Shown here: positions 20,944 through 35,366 of the stretch, in pieces
Numbering within the stretch: the stretch's first letter is position 1
How the letters are laid out: every line of letters starts with the position of its first letter
Source: Diphasiastrum complanatum
Taxonomy: Eukaryota; Streptophyta; Lycopodiopsida; Lycopodiales; Lycopodiaceae
Length of the DNA stretch: 64,000 nt
Direction: 5' to 3'
Assembly (NCBI GenBank): GCA_029204225.1
Contig: MU832068.1
Span: 24,950 to 88,949, forward strand
The notes under the pieces: model-generated
The model's database searches: none
The model's input: the letters and a program-made list of their open reading frames with translations, nothing else
What the model was told of the DNA's origin: nothing
Position numbers and translations under genes: made by a program

Positions 20944-21297
20944 ATGGTATATCATGCTAGTCCTAACTGTCCTGACAAAGTTCACAAGTTTGGTGATGTT
21001 GAAAGAGATAGTGATGATCTATCAAGGATGCTCATAGAACTTGCACAACCACCACAAAGTGAACCCATGGTCGATGATGAAGGACATGGCATACCTCTCA
21101 TTAATGAAGATAGATGGAGGAGAGATAAATCCTTTGGTACTGGCATAGAGGAAGTGGCTGGAGAGAAGCGCAAAGAGAAGGATGTTTCTTGGGATACATG
21201 CTCCCTTTGGAGTGGTTCACCACAACGGAAGCTACCCAAATGTTACACCAGATTGATGGAAAGTGCAAAACAAGAGGTAGCGAAATCTAGTAAGTAG
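20944..21297 (+). CDS. Hypothetical 117-residue ORF, probably element linker
   Basis: An ATG-started frame rich in Asp, Glu, Lys and Arg (for example GEKRKEKDVSWDTC). It lies directly before decayed copia RT codons on the same strand, so it could be part of the integrase-RT linker of that element. No domain is recognised and it could be a chance frame. Confidence 0.25.
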   Translation: MVYHASPNCPDKVHKFGDVERDSDDLSRMLIELAQPPQSEPMVDDEGHGIPLINEDRWRRDKSFGTGIEEVAGEKRKEKDVSWDTCSLWSGSPQRKLPKCYTRLMESAKQEVAKSSK

Positions 21298-21299
21298 GG

Positions 21300-22598
21300 A
21301 TAGTTGTGATGTTCCATGTATGAAAGAAAAGAACTTGAAAAGTATCGGGTTAACCTTGCACTTCATATGGTGATAGCAATGGTGACTTTGTTTGGAAGGA
21401 CTCTACATCAGATGGACATCAAGTCCACTTTTCTAAATGGTATACTTGAAGACGAAGTTTACATGCAACAACTGAGTGGCTTTGTGTGAGGCATGGAAAA
21501 CAAGGTATGCAAACTAAAGAAAGCCCTATATGGATTGAAACAAGCACCTCGTGCTTGCTATAATGACTTTGATGAGTACCTCTATCTAGAGGACTGGTAC
21601 ATACATCCTTAGATTCTAATCTTTACTACTTTGCATGTGATTCTAGCATCACCCTGATCATATTGTATGTAGATGATCTCACTATCACCAGAAAGACCTA
21701 TCTTCTAGTTTTGAAATAATTGATCTTGGTCAAATGCACTATTGTTTAAGATTAGAAATTTGGAAAAGACATGATGGCATTGCACTCACGCAAACTAAGT
21801 ATGTAAGGAGATTTTGGAGCGTTTCAAAATGTGCGATAGCAAGCCAGTTTCTACACCTGTGGAGGTCGATAAGAAGCTATCTCTTGAGGATGAGAGTAAG
21901 TTGCTAGATGCTATATTGTTTCGCCAATTGGTTGGTTGCCTTACCTTACCACTACTCATCATTACATAAGTTATGCTATTAGTTGTGTGAGTCAATTTAT
22001 GGCTACGCCTAGAGAGACACATTGGAAGATCGCGAAGAGAATTCTTCACTATGTGAGAGGTACAACTACTTATGGTCTTATGTATGATACAGGGCGGTCT
22101 AACTTGCCAATATTATAGGGCTATGTTGATTTAGATTGGGCAAGCTGTCTTGATGATAGGAAATCCACCACAAATTATATCTTTTACCTTGGTAATGGTG
22201 TTTTTTCTTGGTCAAGTAAGAAACAAGACACAATTACCTTATCTATAACAAAAGCTGAATACAAAGCGTTATGCTCAGTTACATAGAAAGCAATATGGTT
22301 GAGAAGAATGTTAGAAGATATTGGCATTCCACAAGTTAAGCCCACAACAATCAGGTGTGACAGCAGCTAGAGGGCCATCCAGCTAGTGAGAAATCTTGTA
22401 TTTCATGCACCCATGAAGCTCGTAGAAATTAAGTATCATTTCATTAGAGAGAAGCTGCTATCTAGTGAAATAGGTGTGGTGCATTGCAGGACAGAAGACC
22501 GAACAGATAACCAGCCAGCATACATATTCACTAAGCCACTAACTGTTCATAAATTTGAGCTTTTTAGAGAAAATCTATCTGTATGTAAGATAAACTAG
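21300..22598 (+). pseudogene. Decayed copia RT-RNase H
   Basis: Plus-strand copia pol with many stops and shifts. RT blocks are clear: HQMDIKSTFLNGILEDEVYM at about 21405, LKKALYGLKQAPRA at about 21515 and LYVDDLT at about 21665. RNase H follows (KSTTNYIFYLGNGVFSWSSK at about 22160, then IKYHFIREKLL and a degraded IFTKPLT). The frame ends at 22598, just before the polypurine tract and 3' LTR. Its age contrasts with the intact RT on the opposite strand 2 kb away. Confidence 0.8.
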
Positions 22599-22603
22599 GA
22601 CTT

Positions 22604-22930
22604 AAGGGAGAGTGTCAGAATTGATAACACTTCACCAGTACTGTCGTTTATAGCAGTTGCGTTGCTTTTATTTTTACAATACCTGTCAGTAAGTGGCTGA
22701 TGAGTCAGGACACATGTCCCGCAATGGGGACCAAACTGCCATGCAACGGTACCCCCCAAAAACTTAGATTGTATATATGTACTCTACTTTCTTTTTTGTG
22801 AATAACACTTGCAGACAAACTTCTTGGGTGGTGTGTGCTCTTTCCTTTTAATTTTGTTGAAGCTGAGGTGATGGTTAGGCTGTGATGGCTGCTTTCTTAA
22901 CTGTTAGAAAGATCCTTATCAACTTCAACA
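22604..22930 (+). repeat. Polypurine tract and 3' LTR of the 21.3-22.9 kb copia relic
   Basis: AAGGGAGAG (22604-22612) is the polypurine tract. The LTR starts TGTCAGAATTG at 22613 and probably ends at ...CTTCAACA near 22930. The end is estimated because the other LTR is missing. Confidence 0.6.
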
Positions 22931-25626
22931 AACCTAAAAGAAAAAACCTCATGCATGTAGTTACATAAGGTAAATTCGATGTATGAGCTAGATCTCCCAC
23001 CTTACAATCTAATAAAAAGAGTGTAAATTCATGAAATGTTTTCCACTTAAGGTTCTATTTAGTATGGAATATATGTGAAGTTGTAATTGTTGAAATATAA
23101 TGCCTATTTTACCCCTAGTGGCTCTAGATACTTACATGGCTTAATGTTATACGTTTGTTATGGGAGCAATTTAATTGTAAATACATTATACGGTCTTTCT
23201 TTGTGAGTTAAATAAGTGCAAGTTGGGTTCAAGTGGCTAAGTGTGCATGCCATATGGCATAAGTTCGTGATGACATGGATAGAACATTATTAGAAAATTT
23301 GGCTAAGAAGCGCTAGCATTGTCAATAGTTATCATTTTATGCTATTAAGAGTGGGTGTTTTCAAAGCTCAAAACTTAAGTATAATGCATTCCAATTTGAT
23401 CCTCCTTGGTAAAGTTAGGGCTATCTTTAAAATATTAGCTAGGGACCTCACAATCATTGTTCCTAATGGTGTAGACTTTGATATCACTTTTACTGTGTAC
23501 TATTTGTACATTTAAAAAATTGGAACGTCAATTAGCTATTTGTTGCAAAAACAAAAGAAAATTGCAAGAATTTGGTTTATGATTACTTAATTAATGAAAA
23601 GTTGTATAGATGTTCATAATTGATTTGCAAGCTAATCATGGCATGTTCTCAATTGGCAATGATTGGCCAATATATTACATGGCAAAGGCATAGCTTCAAT
23701 TTTTTTAATGCAATTTGCAACATAGAAATAATTTGCGTACTTGATTCTACTACTGACATGATTAGAGTCCATAAATTCTCATGCTAAATATTTCATGTTG
23801 TAGAAATTCTCTATGTTATGTATTTAAAATATTTCTAAGATTTGAAAGCCTTGAGAGTAAGGCAAAAGTAATGAGGTCAAAATAACATATTAAAGGAAAT
23901 TCATCCACAAATAGTTAAATTGTTTGTAAAGAGCAATACATTTTCTCAATGGAAGCAAACTTTACATATATCTAAAGAAAGAGATGCTAAAATAGTTTAT
24001 CCTTTAACAGTGTTTAGTTACATGTTTCGATGACTTCAGTAATCATTATGTCATGTGAGATCTTCATATAGATAACGTCATCATTTATCCTATCCATCGT
24101 AGAATAGTTGATCCACAACTATGGCTCTACATATATATATCTTACTTTGCAAACATTTCACTTCTAACTAACTTTCAACCGTGCAACTATTATAAGAGCT
24201 TTGTAAACATGAAATATTTTTTCAGCTTATCTAAGTTTTGGATTGGACAACAATTTATTTATGACATGAAACATTAGGAAGGCATGGTGGCTTGCCACAG
24301 TAAAAAATAATCTAACTTAGACACATGTTCTTGAAAATTTCCAAGATATTACTTGTTGGATGATTAGTATACCCCATGCCCTTGACTTATATCTAAAAAA
24401 ATTCAACTTTTCAATTACTATATTATAACTTAGCATCAATGTTATTTTATTAGTTAACAATAATATTGCACTTGTCATCATATTAGGCATTATTGCCATC
24501 AAGATGCACAAATCCAATTGAATTTAAGTATTCACCTAATTGACATGTAATTGATTGTGTGTCCATTGAGATGATGATGTAGACTTGTTATACCCACAAT
24601 GATCAAATGAATGTTAAATTTACATAAGGATGTCCATTGTGCAATAGATTGTATGCATATAAAAAACAAAAACCAATAAGCATAGTAAGAATGATAAATC
24701 TTAAGGCATTCATTGTGCTATATTATTTTGTTTTGTATATATGATTACTAGCTTCATATTGGACTTTTCAATGAAGGTATCAAGGCCAATAAATTTTTAT
24801 AATGATTTTGAAAAATTGGTAATAAAAGATTTGAGTTTTCTCAATATATTAAAATAAATGTGTTAGTATGTGGTCAAATGTATAAGTCAAGTATGTTTTA
24901 AAAGGTTTGATATATTTCTCTAGCTATTTTGATATCGATGGCAAATTTTAATGTCTTTCATTCTTCTCCTCTAAGAAAAAAAGAAAAATATTATTTTAAA
25001 ATTAATATAACTTAAATATCCTCAAAGACATTGTCGATTTGCATTGATGTTTTATTGACATGTTTGAGTGGCACATTATGCCAGAACAACCATTACCTTC
25101 CATGATTTTTTAAATGAAACATGGCACTCTAATGTAGGTTTTTGATAAAATTGAGAATTGAAATTACCTATTAGACACTCAAATAGTTACAAAATCGATG
25201 ATAACACATTTGATAGAGTCTTTGTAACTACATTATGTAGAGTCAAGTGTATGGAAACTTTTGAGTATTTTGCACTTCATAAATCAACATGCACATCTAG
25301 TTATTGGATGTATTTTTTTTTTTTTGAATGGTAAAATCTAAATTCAAAATAGACATGTGATTTATCTTTAACAATGATGGATATCACCACAGAGAATGAG
25401 AGATAAATCAATCATGAGATACAACCATTACTTAGATATTCTTGTTACTTTATTATTGATTGCATTGATGATCTAGAGATCTATGTCAAGTCGATTGACC
25501 ACATTTATCACCCAGATTTTGCTAATTGTTTCTCGAACTGCTTCACTTTGTAGGAAGAATCATTTTATCTCTCAACCAACATAATTTTCTAGAGCATGCA
25601 TAATCATCAACAAGCTCCCAAAAAAT
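22931..25626. other. AT-rich intergenic DNA
   Basis: No open frame with recognisable content. Probably old, eroded repeats. Confidence 0.55.
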
Positions 25627-26071
25627 TAGGCTAGGGTTGCAAATTAGGGCAAGAGAGCCAAGTTGACTTCCTTATTACATGCTGGAAATCCACCTAACTT
25701 CACAAAGGAAGTCACTTTTGCTATTTATTCCAAGCTCCCATAGTGAGAAGATAGAATATTTTTGGAGCTCATTCGCAATCTCAAGCTACTCCACTATGTA
25801 CATTGAGTTTTTGTGATCCAAATGCAACCAAATCAATTTCTACTTCATTCTCAGTCTACAGGCTGTACAATAGGCTGTGTCTTGCAAGTGTGGGCTTGTA
25901 TTTCAATGTTGATCAATGCTTTTGATTGTTAATGCTTGTTGTTTGTCAAATTGCCAATCTAGACCAACTTTTTTGTGTCTAGTTTTTTGATAGATTGTTA
26001 AGCAAGCATCCAATCACTCTTGTGGATCTTTTGTAGATCCATTTATGGTCCTAAAGTATAGTACTTTCACA
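25627..26071 (+). repeat. Partial LTR related to 676-1348, opposite orientation
   Basis: Reverse-complement similarity to 676-1110, including the segment GTCTAGTTTTTTGATAGATT and the terminal ...TAGTACTTTCACA. It is diverged by many substitutions, and its equivalent of the CACACGTGTG site is lost (CAAGTGTGGG). No internal element sequence adjoins it, so it is a solo or orphaned LTR, 5'-truncated. Confidence 0.75.
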
Positions 26072-28380
26072 CCAAGGAGTCTTTGATAGAATCTCATCTA
26101 ATCTTCATTTCATGTGAGGGAGTGTAAGAAATGTGACTAGAAGTCTAAAGAGAGGGCTAGAAGTCAAATTTGAGGCTATATTTTGGATCTTTTTGGATCT
26201 TAAACTTTCACATCAACATGGCTATAAATTATTTCAAATAAATTTATGTAAACATCTAAATTGGCAATTTGAACTAGAAAGAGACATCAAGATCGAGCCT
26301 GAAGTTCAAAGAATTGAGAATCTATGTTATCTTTTATTTATAAAGTAGCATTTTATCTGTAATATATAAGATATTGTATCCCATAGATATCAATTTGTAA
26401 TATCACTATGGTATGAATCCAAATATGTAGCAAAATAGATAAGGCAGCCGGGACCACCATATTTATGTTAAATGAATCAAATTTAAAATAAGTAAAAAGT
26501 TCTTTCAAATGTTCTCTATTCACATATAATAAACTTACATGGTAGATGTTGTTGAGACTTTTTTTAATTGAAATGATTTGAGAGGGAGGAAGGTCTGATG
26601 GGCTGAGTTGAAGCAAAAATTTGAATTCAAATTTTGGTATATTAAAAGAGTTGTGAATGAATTGTAGATGCTCTTAGGTATATATGTGAAGTTAATAATT
26701 TTTTTCTCAATATGAGCCCTACATATATCTATCTTTGTTAAGGGGTGGATCTTTGTGAGAAAGATCCATATTTTGGTTCTATTTGGCAAAGGGTAATAAT
26801 TGGAGCGCGTAGTGTTGTTGATAAAACAATGGAGGTATGTTAAGGGCATATGCCTTGCATAAGCTATCACAATGAGATATCAACCTTCCATTGATCGAAT
26901 TTTTTTATAATAGCAATAAGCATTCAAAGAATGGCTATAGTTCATTAATTATCCTTATGTATGGATTTCAACCATATTCACTATCAATGTTGAATTTAAA
27001 AAAAATTATGTTAAAAAAGAAGTTAATTTCTTGCATGATATGCAAGAAGTGTTGCAGTTAGCATGTGAAAACATTTTGTGTGAACAAGCCAAATATTATG
27101 CTAACTCTTTGATCATTTAACATTGGACAATGAAATCTTTATTTCAGAAAAATATCTTAATGTTTTACATATAGAAAAACATTATAAACTACTGACATAT
27201 TCTAGTGGACAATATAAATTCTAATCATGAAAAATGGATCTTTAGCTTATTAGTTATATCTTCTCCATGGTGCTAGAGAACATCCAGTATGTCATGTGAG
27301 TCTAGTAAAACTCACCTTACATGAAGGAGACTCTTTAGCATTGGAAGATCATTTCCCAAGGATATTTCTTAGAGAATTCTTCTAGACCTTGAGAAGATTT
27401 TGGATACTCATTAAAAGCAATTGAGAAATCACCTACTAACTGAACTTAAGGTTTATTGGACATGATGGTCTAGTGGTGTGATTCTTTTGAACAAGCTAAC
27501 TTGCTAAGAAATAATTTTTTCTCATTTTTTCATTTTGGGGTTAAGATTGAAATAGACGGAGAAAGATGTTATTTTCCTAGATGTGTGTAGTTGGTTGTTT
27601 GGCTAAGGTATTCTCTAATGCAAGTGTGGACGATATCTATATTAGGTTCTCTAGCTATGCATGGAAGTGAATGAGCATGAAAAAAAAATTTACATGTCTT
27701 ATGGGAACTAGTATTTGAGAGAGTATATCTATACCCTCATACTTCTCTATAGAACATCTTTTTTTGTATCAATAGTTGATCGATTGTTCTATGCTCTAGC
27801 CATTGTAGTATCTATTGATAGATATTGGCTTAGGAGTGTCTAGTCATTCATTATATGTTGGTTGAGTGGTCAGGAGAAACTAGTTACGATGAGCAAATTA
27901 GTTGGCATGATTTGTTGTGTTTAATTTAATTGATTACACTATGAAAAAAAATTGAATAATGATGAGTTAGAATTAAGCTTTACAATATCCAAAAAATATT
28001 TGCCAATTTTTCATTTTCAAATAACCAATTTACAATGCTTATAGGACTATGAAGTTGACGTGTGGTCATATCAATTCTTCAGTACTTGCAAATTCAAATT
28101 CTCACATAAATAAGCTCATCTTTGGTAGTCCCATATCTAAATTCGAGTAAAATGATAAAAAACTTGTTCAATGGGCCCACTGGCAACCACTAGCACCAAG
28201 CATCCCATGAAGGCAAAAAGAAAAAAGAGAGAATGTAAGAAAATGTGATACAATGCATTATTATGGACAACCAGTCATTGTCCTTAGTTGAACTCACTGT
28301 CCTTCAAAAATGTGCAAAAAGTGTATTTAGGAGGATGTGATATTAGGAGCAGTCACATAAGTCATTGTCCTTAGGTAAAG
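26072..28380. other. AT-rich intergenic DNA
   Basis: No gene supported. A short plus-strand string near 27280 (HPVCHVSLVKL) weakly recalls the end of a gypsy integrase but is too short to call. Confidence 0.5.
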
Positions 28381-28429
28381 TCACTACCTTTTGGAAATGA
28401 TGTAATTCTATACAAAATAATAAAATCCA

Positions 28430-28570
28430 ATGCTCCCTCTTGAGATCACTTCATGTACTTATTGAAAATTTAAAAATGAAAATCATTACTTATGATCAAA
28501 GGTTTAGTAAAAGTATTAGTTGTACCACTTGATCTATGTAGTTGTATAATATTGCAATTTGTTTGGCATG
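28430..28570 (-). pseudogene. Copia RNase H tail and polypurine tract
   Basis: The minus strand gives TTNTFTKPLIIS, a degraded copy of the copia (A)DIFTKPL end motif. It is followed by GATCTCAAGAGGGAGCA, a plausible polypurine tract. Stops surround it. Confidence 0.4.
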
Positions 28571-28759
28571 AAATGTTTCATTGACAAAAGAATTCTCCAA
28601 GGGCTCTCTCAATCCCAAACCATGGAATGAATGGCCAAAAGGTGCAAACCTTCTCCTTGTAAGCACCCCCTTTACTCTGCTACCTTCTCCCTTGATATTC
28701 ATGCTCACGAGGTGCACAAGCCACTCTACTGACTCCATAAGGCCCATCAAGTCAAGTAT

Positions 28760-29119
28760 AACAAATACCCATTAATGGTAACTACCAATGAACAAGAAGA
28801 CTTTTTCAACCGTTCTTAGGGCTTCCCTAACCCATGGTAGAGATTAATTCAGTCCATAAGTAGGGGCATAATTCTAACCTTGGTGGGCAAGCCCGTAAAC
28901 AAGTTATCAACTACCTCACTAACATCCATTATCTCTTGAATTTACAGTAAAGCAAGTTTGGTGAAATGTTTGGTTGTTATGCAATGTTATGAGCCTATTT
29001 TGTCCATTTTAGGATGTTTGATGTGCACTTTATTCTACCATCAGCATTTGCATTTGCATTTAGACATGTGGCCCCTCGCAATACATTTCCACAAAGAGTG
29101 GTATATATGATTTGAACCT
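28760..29119. other. Intergenic DNA, nothing recognised
   Basis: No coding or repeat signal that I can support. Confidence 0.5.
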
Positions 29120-29717
29120 CCTGTTTTTATTAATAAAAGCTGGGGAAACCCATCGGAGTACAAAGGAATGCATGTAGAAAGTGTAAAGGTCATAAGGCGA
29201 ATTGAGATACTGTACATCAACTATAACAAAGCAACAATCTCACAGAGTAGCTATAAAAGGCCTAATGCTTGATGTAAGTCGCTAGCTAAGATAGTTGGAA
29301 GTTTAGGTAGTGCAGGAAGCTATGAAGCAGTCGCTCCTGCAACTACGGCATGTCGAAGTATTGCAAGTGCCTGAGTGAGTTGTAAAGAGCAAAAGGAATA
29401 AAGTCTTCTCCAGGAGTGCGATGTGAATAATCTCGCTCTTTATCTTGAGCCGCATGAGAAGCAACGACACCTTGAGTAGTTGAAGCACGACGAAGGAGGT
29501 CTGGCCGCGAAGGATCAGCAGCAACAACAACATCCCCAAGCGTGTGAATCCTCTCGCGCGAAAGAACGAGATCAGCTCGATGCCGAGACGACTCTGAATC
29601 AGAAACATGCAATATGTGGGTTTGCACCCGGAATTTGGAATAGAGAGAAATGTATGATTGGAATTTGTGACAAGAGAAGTACTTAATTGAGATGAAAGGG
29701 TACATCCTTTGCATCAA
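29120..29717 (-). pseudogene. Probable 3' end of a LINE-like element
   Basis: A 124-codon minus-strand frame (29717-29343) has coding-like, GC-richer sequence: VVVAADPSRPDLLRRASTTQ followed by GVVASHAAQDKERDYSHRTP and DFIPFALYNSLRHLQ. From memory, a similar ADPTR.DLVRRA...AAQ.KE..Y..R.PGDDFIPLA tail occurs in plant predicted proteins near LINE-type reverse transcriptases; I could not check this. Downstream on the same strand, near 29125-29160, GGGTTTCCCCAGCTTTTATT then AATAAAAA looks like a LINE 3' end with a polyadenylation signal. RT itself is absent, as in the 5' truncation usual for LINEs. Confidence 0.4.
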
Positions 29718-29743
29718 TTGCTCCTTAATAAGATCAATTGCTT

Positions 29744-30540
29744 ATTAAGAACATAGTTGCAGCGAATCTTGATTCGCTGGGTCTGCGATTCGCGGGTCAC
29801 GATTCGCGACCAAGAATCGCAAAAAAAAAAAAAAAAAAAAATTGGAAAAATAGCTTATTACTGAAATTCTTTTAGGGGATCAATGGTCAAACCAGCGTTT
29901 TGCCTCTCATAAGTGCAGTAGATGAGGCACAAACAGATCTTATTTTCAGTAGCTATTCGATTGTCATTTGCTCTGGTTTTCAGTAAATGTTAATGCTACA
30001 GTTTGGACTATCAACTGTATGGATGATGATCACTTTTGCAATTGGTTCACTGGAGATGTGAGTGCAATGTACATACAGTTGGGGGCATAAATATTGGGCC
30101 CTTCTCGGCGTGCATTTGGACCCCATTTTTATCTACAGGGGGGCGGTGGCATTTTTATCTACAGTGTCTATATAGCAAGAAGCTCTAGGGGGTTCGGGGG
30201 ACAGTAGCCCCCCGGGAAACGGGGGGTTCGGGGGGCAGTAGCCCCCTGGTGGGGGGTTTGGGGGGCAACACCCCCCAACGGTAAGGGCTCTTCATGATTT
30301 GGCCTTCCAACTCCCCGAGTGAAAACACACTTTTTGGTGTTTCGCACCCGAAACAGTCGGCAAACTACACAATCATAATCCCCTCGATCAGAGCTTTCAT
30401 CTGATACCCATATTGCCTAAAAAAATTTCAAAAAAAAAAAAAAAATTGATTCTACACGATTCTGGGAAAATCCCGAATCGCGATTCAGAATCGCGATCAG
30501 AATCGCGATTCGGGAATCACGCTGCAACTATGATTAAGAA
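29744..30540. mobile_element. Non-autonomous hAT-type DNA transposon, 781 bp
   Basis: Perfect 13-bp terminal inverted repeats, CATAGTTGCAGCG (29752-29764) and its complement (30520-30532), are flanked by a perfect 8-bp direct repeat ATTAAGAA (29744-29751 and 30533-30540). An 8-bp duplication with short TIRs beginning CA is the hAT hallmark. Inside each end are several copies of a GATTCGCG/CGCGAATC-type motif, like the subterminal transposase-binding repeats of hAT elements. It has poly(A) runs near both ends and no transposase frame. The centre holds GC-rich tandem repeats and a 14-bp direct repeat ATTTTTATCTACAG (30125-30138, 30151-30164). Intact TIRs and duplication suggest recent insertion. 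Confidence 0.88.
30188..30280. repeat. G-rich/C-rich tandem repeat inside the hAT element
   Basis: Three units of 30-34 bp built as GGGGGGTTCGGGGG, a short spacer, then CCCCCC. Each unit can fold as a hairpin, and the paired G-runs could also form G-quadruplexes. The surroundings are AT-rich. Confidence 0.8.
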
Positions 30541-30591
30541 TAGCTATTCCCCATCTATTGTAAAGCAATGCTCTCCTCCTTATGGAGAATC

Positions 30592-30619
30592 ATTGTGGAT
30601 TGACTGATCAATCCACAAT
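30592..30619. repeat. Perfect 12-bp hairpin
   Basis: ATTGTGGATTGA (30592-30603), a 4-base loop CTGA, then the exact complement (30608-30619). No T-run follows and its role is unknown. Confidence 0.8.
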
Positions 30620-30637
30620 CAATGAGCGTTTCCAAGT

Positions 30638-30738
<101 letters not shown>

Positions 30739-31569
30739 CGCAGACTCCGTGTCTTTGATACCAGACTCGGAATGATAAAAAATTGCTTCAGATCGAAGAA
30801 ACAAACTGTTGATGAGTTTCCATAAATCTGTTCATGCAGGCGAGATGATCGGAATGCTCGCCAAACTATGTGCTCCCTACCTGCGGACATGGATATTCGT
30901 ACCTGCATGGAGAGTATAGAATATTCAAACTTGCAATAAAGATTACCAATCCTTCTGTGAGTAGTCAAGACTACTCGTGCATCTATATATTCCTTATTAT
31001 GAATGTAACTTCCCGATTGATCGAATTACGTTTCAAGCAAGCGAGCTTTTCTTCTATAGTTTTGAGTTTCCAACATATGATTCTGGTTGCAGTTTCAAAA
31101 ACACGACCGCTCGTGAAAGATTCACGGGCATGTCTTTCAAAATATTATATGTAATACATGTGTTCGCCCACTTTTGGCCTCTCTTTTTTTTAGTTTTGTT
31201 TTGGGATCTTTCCTCTAATTTTACCTCCCCACATTATGCATAGATACATCACTTCACCCATTTTTTGCCTCTTTTATTAAGGTTCTTTTTTATCTTATCC
31301 AATTGACAATAGATTTGACTCTTTGTACTTCTTTCTAAATCTTATACAAATGAATATAAGTATATGCAAATGTACAATGAGTAGAAGCTCTTAAAAGTTT
31401 AAAGCTACGTGAACACAAAAGAACTAAAGCATCATGTCTACATGTTAAATTTCACTCCTAGTCATAGTAATAAAAGATATATATTGAGTTTTACTAGAAA
31501 CTAATATATATCTAGCTGATTATGCTCATTGTACTTTCCCTTGATTTGACCTTGCCACACGATGCATGT

Positions 31570-31865
31570 ACACATAATAATCACATGCTTTTATCCTGGT
31601 CAAGAGTTTGAGTATTGCTAAAAAGTTTTAGTTACATTTATTATCTATGTACAAACGATAATCACATGCTTTTAGTTTTGTCAAGAGTTTGAGTACTACT
31701 TAAAAGTAACTTGTAGCTACATTATGCATGTACACACTTGATAATCACATGCTTTTAGCCTTGTTGATGATTTGAGTAATGCTAAAACTGTGTAGGTACA
31801 TTATGCATTTACACACATGATAATCAAATGCTTTTAGCCTTGTCAATGGCTTGAGTAGTGCAAAC
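31570..31865. repeat. Diverged tandem repeat, about 80-bp unit, nearly four copies
   Basis: Each unit holds GATAATCACATGCTTTTAG (with variants) followed by TTGAGTA.TGCTAAAA and TACATTATGCATGTAC. Unit length varies from about 78 to 83 bp. Confidence 0.75.
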
Positions 31866-34258
<2,393 letters not shown>

Positions 34259-34409
34259 CTTTATTAACATCTTTTCCATGCCAAAAGGCATATAAGATGA
34301 ACAAGTACATCAAAATGGATGGCACCAAGACAGAGCAATGTCATCAAAACAACAGAACCAAAAACCAAACTAATAAGAAGAGAAAAAAATATCTCTTCAA
34401 TGCTCTAAT

Positions 34410-35360
34410 TCTCATAGATTGGCTAAGCTTACCAACACTATAACTTAGATCAGGTATAGATAGATTAGGGAGCCTATAAGCCTTCTATATAGGGTGATGT
34501 CAACCAACTTTGGGAACATGCTTATTGCCTTCTAGGTGTCCACAAACATGAATCGAACTTTTGAGAGGAAAAAGAGGATCCAATACTTAAGGGAATAGTT
34601 CTCACTCCATCTATTTTACATTCTTGATCACTTGTTGTTTGATTAGACTTTTTACAACCTACAAAAGGTTCAAGAGTTGAGAAGAAATCATTTTGGAATG
34701 TCATGTGGGAACTAGCCCCACTATCAATCCACCATGTGTCATTGAAGAAGCTCTTGCTTGATGATGTAGATGGCATCAATGATGAATCAACTTCATCCTT
34801 CCTCAAGGGTAAGGTTGCCTTGCTTGCTCTCACCTTGTGCATTCTTCTTTTTGTAGCACTCGAATGCAAAGTGCCCCTTCTTTCTACAAAAGAAGCACTT
34901 TTGTTTGGCCTTGTTCTTCTTTTCACCTTTAGGGCTTGATGCTGATCATCACTCTTGGTCTCCTCATGTTGGATCTTCTTCTTGGACTTTGCCTTCCCTT
35001 TGCTTGAGAAGCTGGCCTTCTCATCTCCATCATGTAGCTTCAAGGAACCAATCTTTTGTCTCACATTAAAGATCCTACTCTCCTCGGCCACAAGCGCATA
35101 CTATGGAGCTTGTCAATAGAAGGCAAAGATGCTCTTTTGTTTGGCCTTGTTCTTCTTTTCACCTTTAGGGCTTGATGATGATCATCACTCTTGGTCTCCT
35201 CATGTTGGATCTTCTTCTTGGACTTTGCCTTCCCTTTGCTTGAGAAGCTGGCCTTCTCATCTCCATCATGTAGCTTCAAGGAACCAATCTTTTGTCTCAC
35301 ATTAAAGATCCTACTCTCCTCGGCCACAAGCGCATACTATGGAGCTTGTCAATAGAAGGT
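34410..35360 (-). pseudogene. Copia gag-protease relic joined to an RT scrap
   Basis: The minus strand from 35327 gives the Gag end (MAEESRIFNVRQKIGSLKLH, KASFSSKGKAKSKKK), a degraded knuckle and then WWIDSGASSHMTFQNDFFST, the retropepsin site, at about 34730. It is close in family to the gag of 676-5121. At about 34410-34500 the sequence switches to a scrap of RT resembling 18510-18610, so protease and RT are joined across a large deletion. The block stops exactly where the LTR of the next element starts (35366). Confidence 0.65.
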
Positions 35361-35366
35361 AGAGAT
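34899..35366 (-). repeat. 236-bp tandem duplication within gag
   Basis: 34899-35134 and 35135-35366 are nearly identical at an offset of 236 bp (for example GCTGATCATC against GATGATCATC). The duplication repeats the Gag segment before the zinc knuckle and appears recent. Confidence 0.8.

Noticed and set aside
26353-26870. Overlapping minus-strand ORFs of 87 and 111 codons
   Set aside because: AT-driven composition (Ile/Asn/Tyr/Leu), no motif, and no splice or start context.
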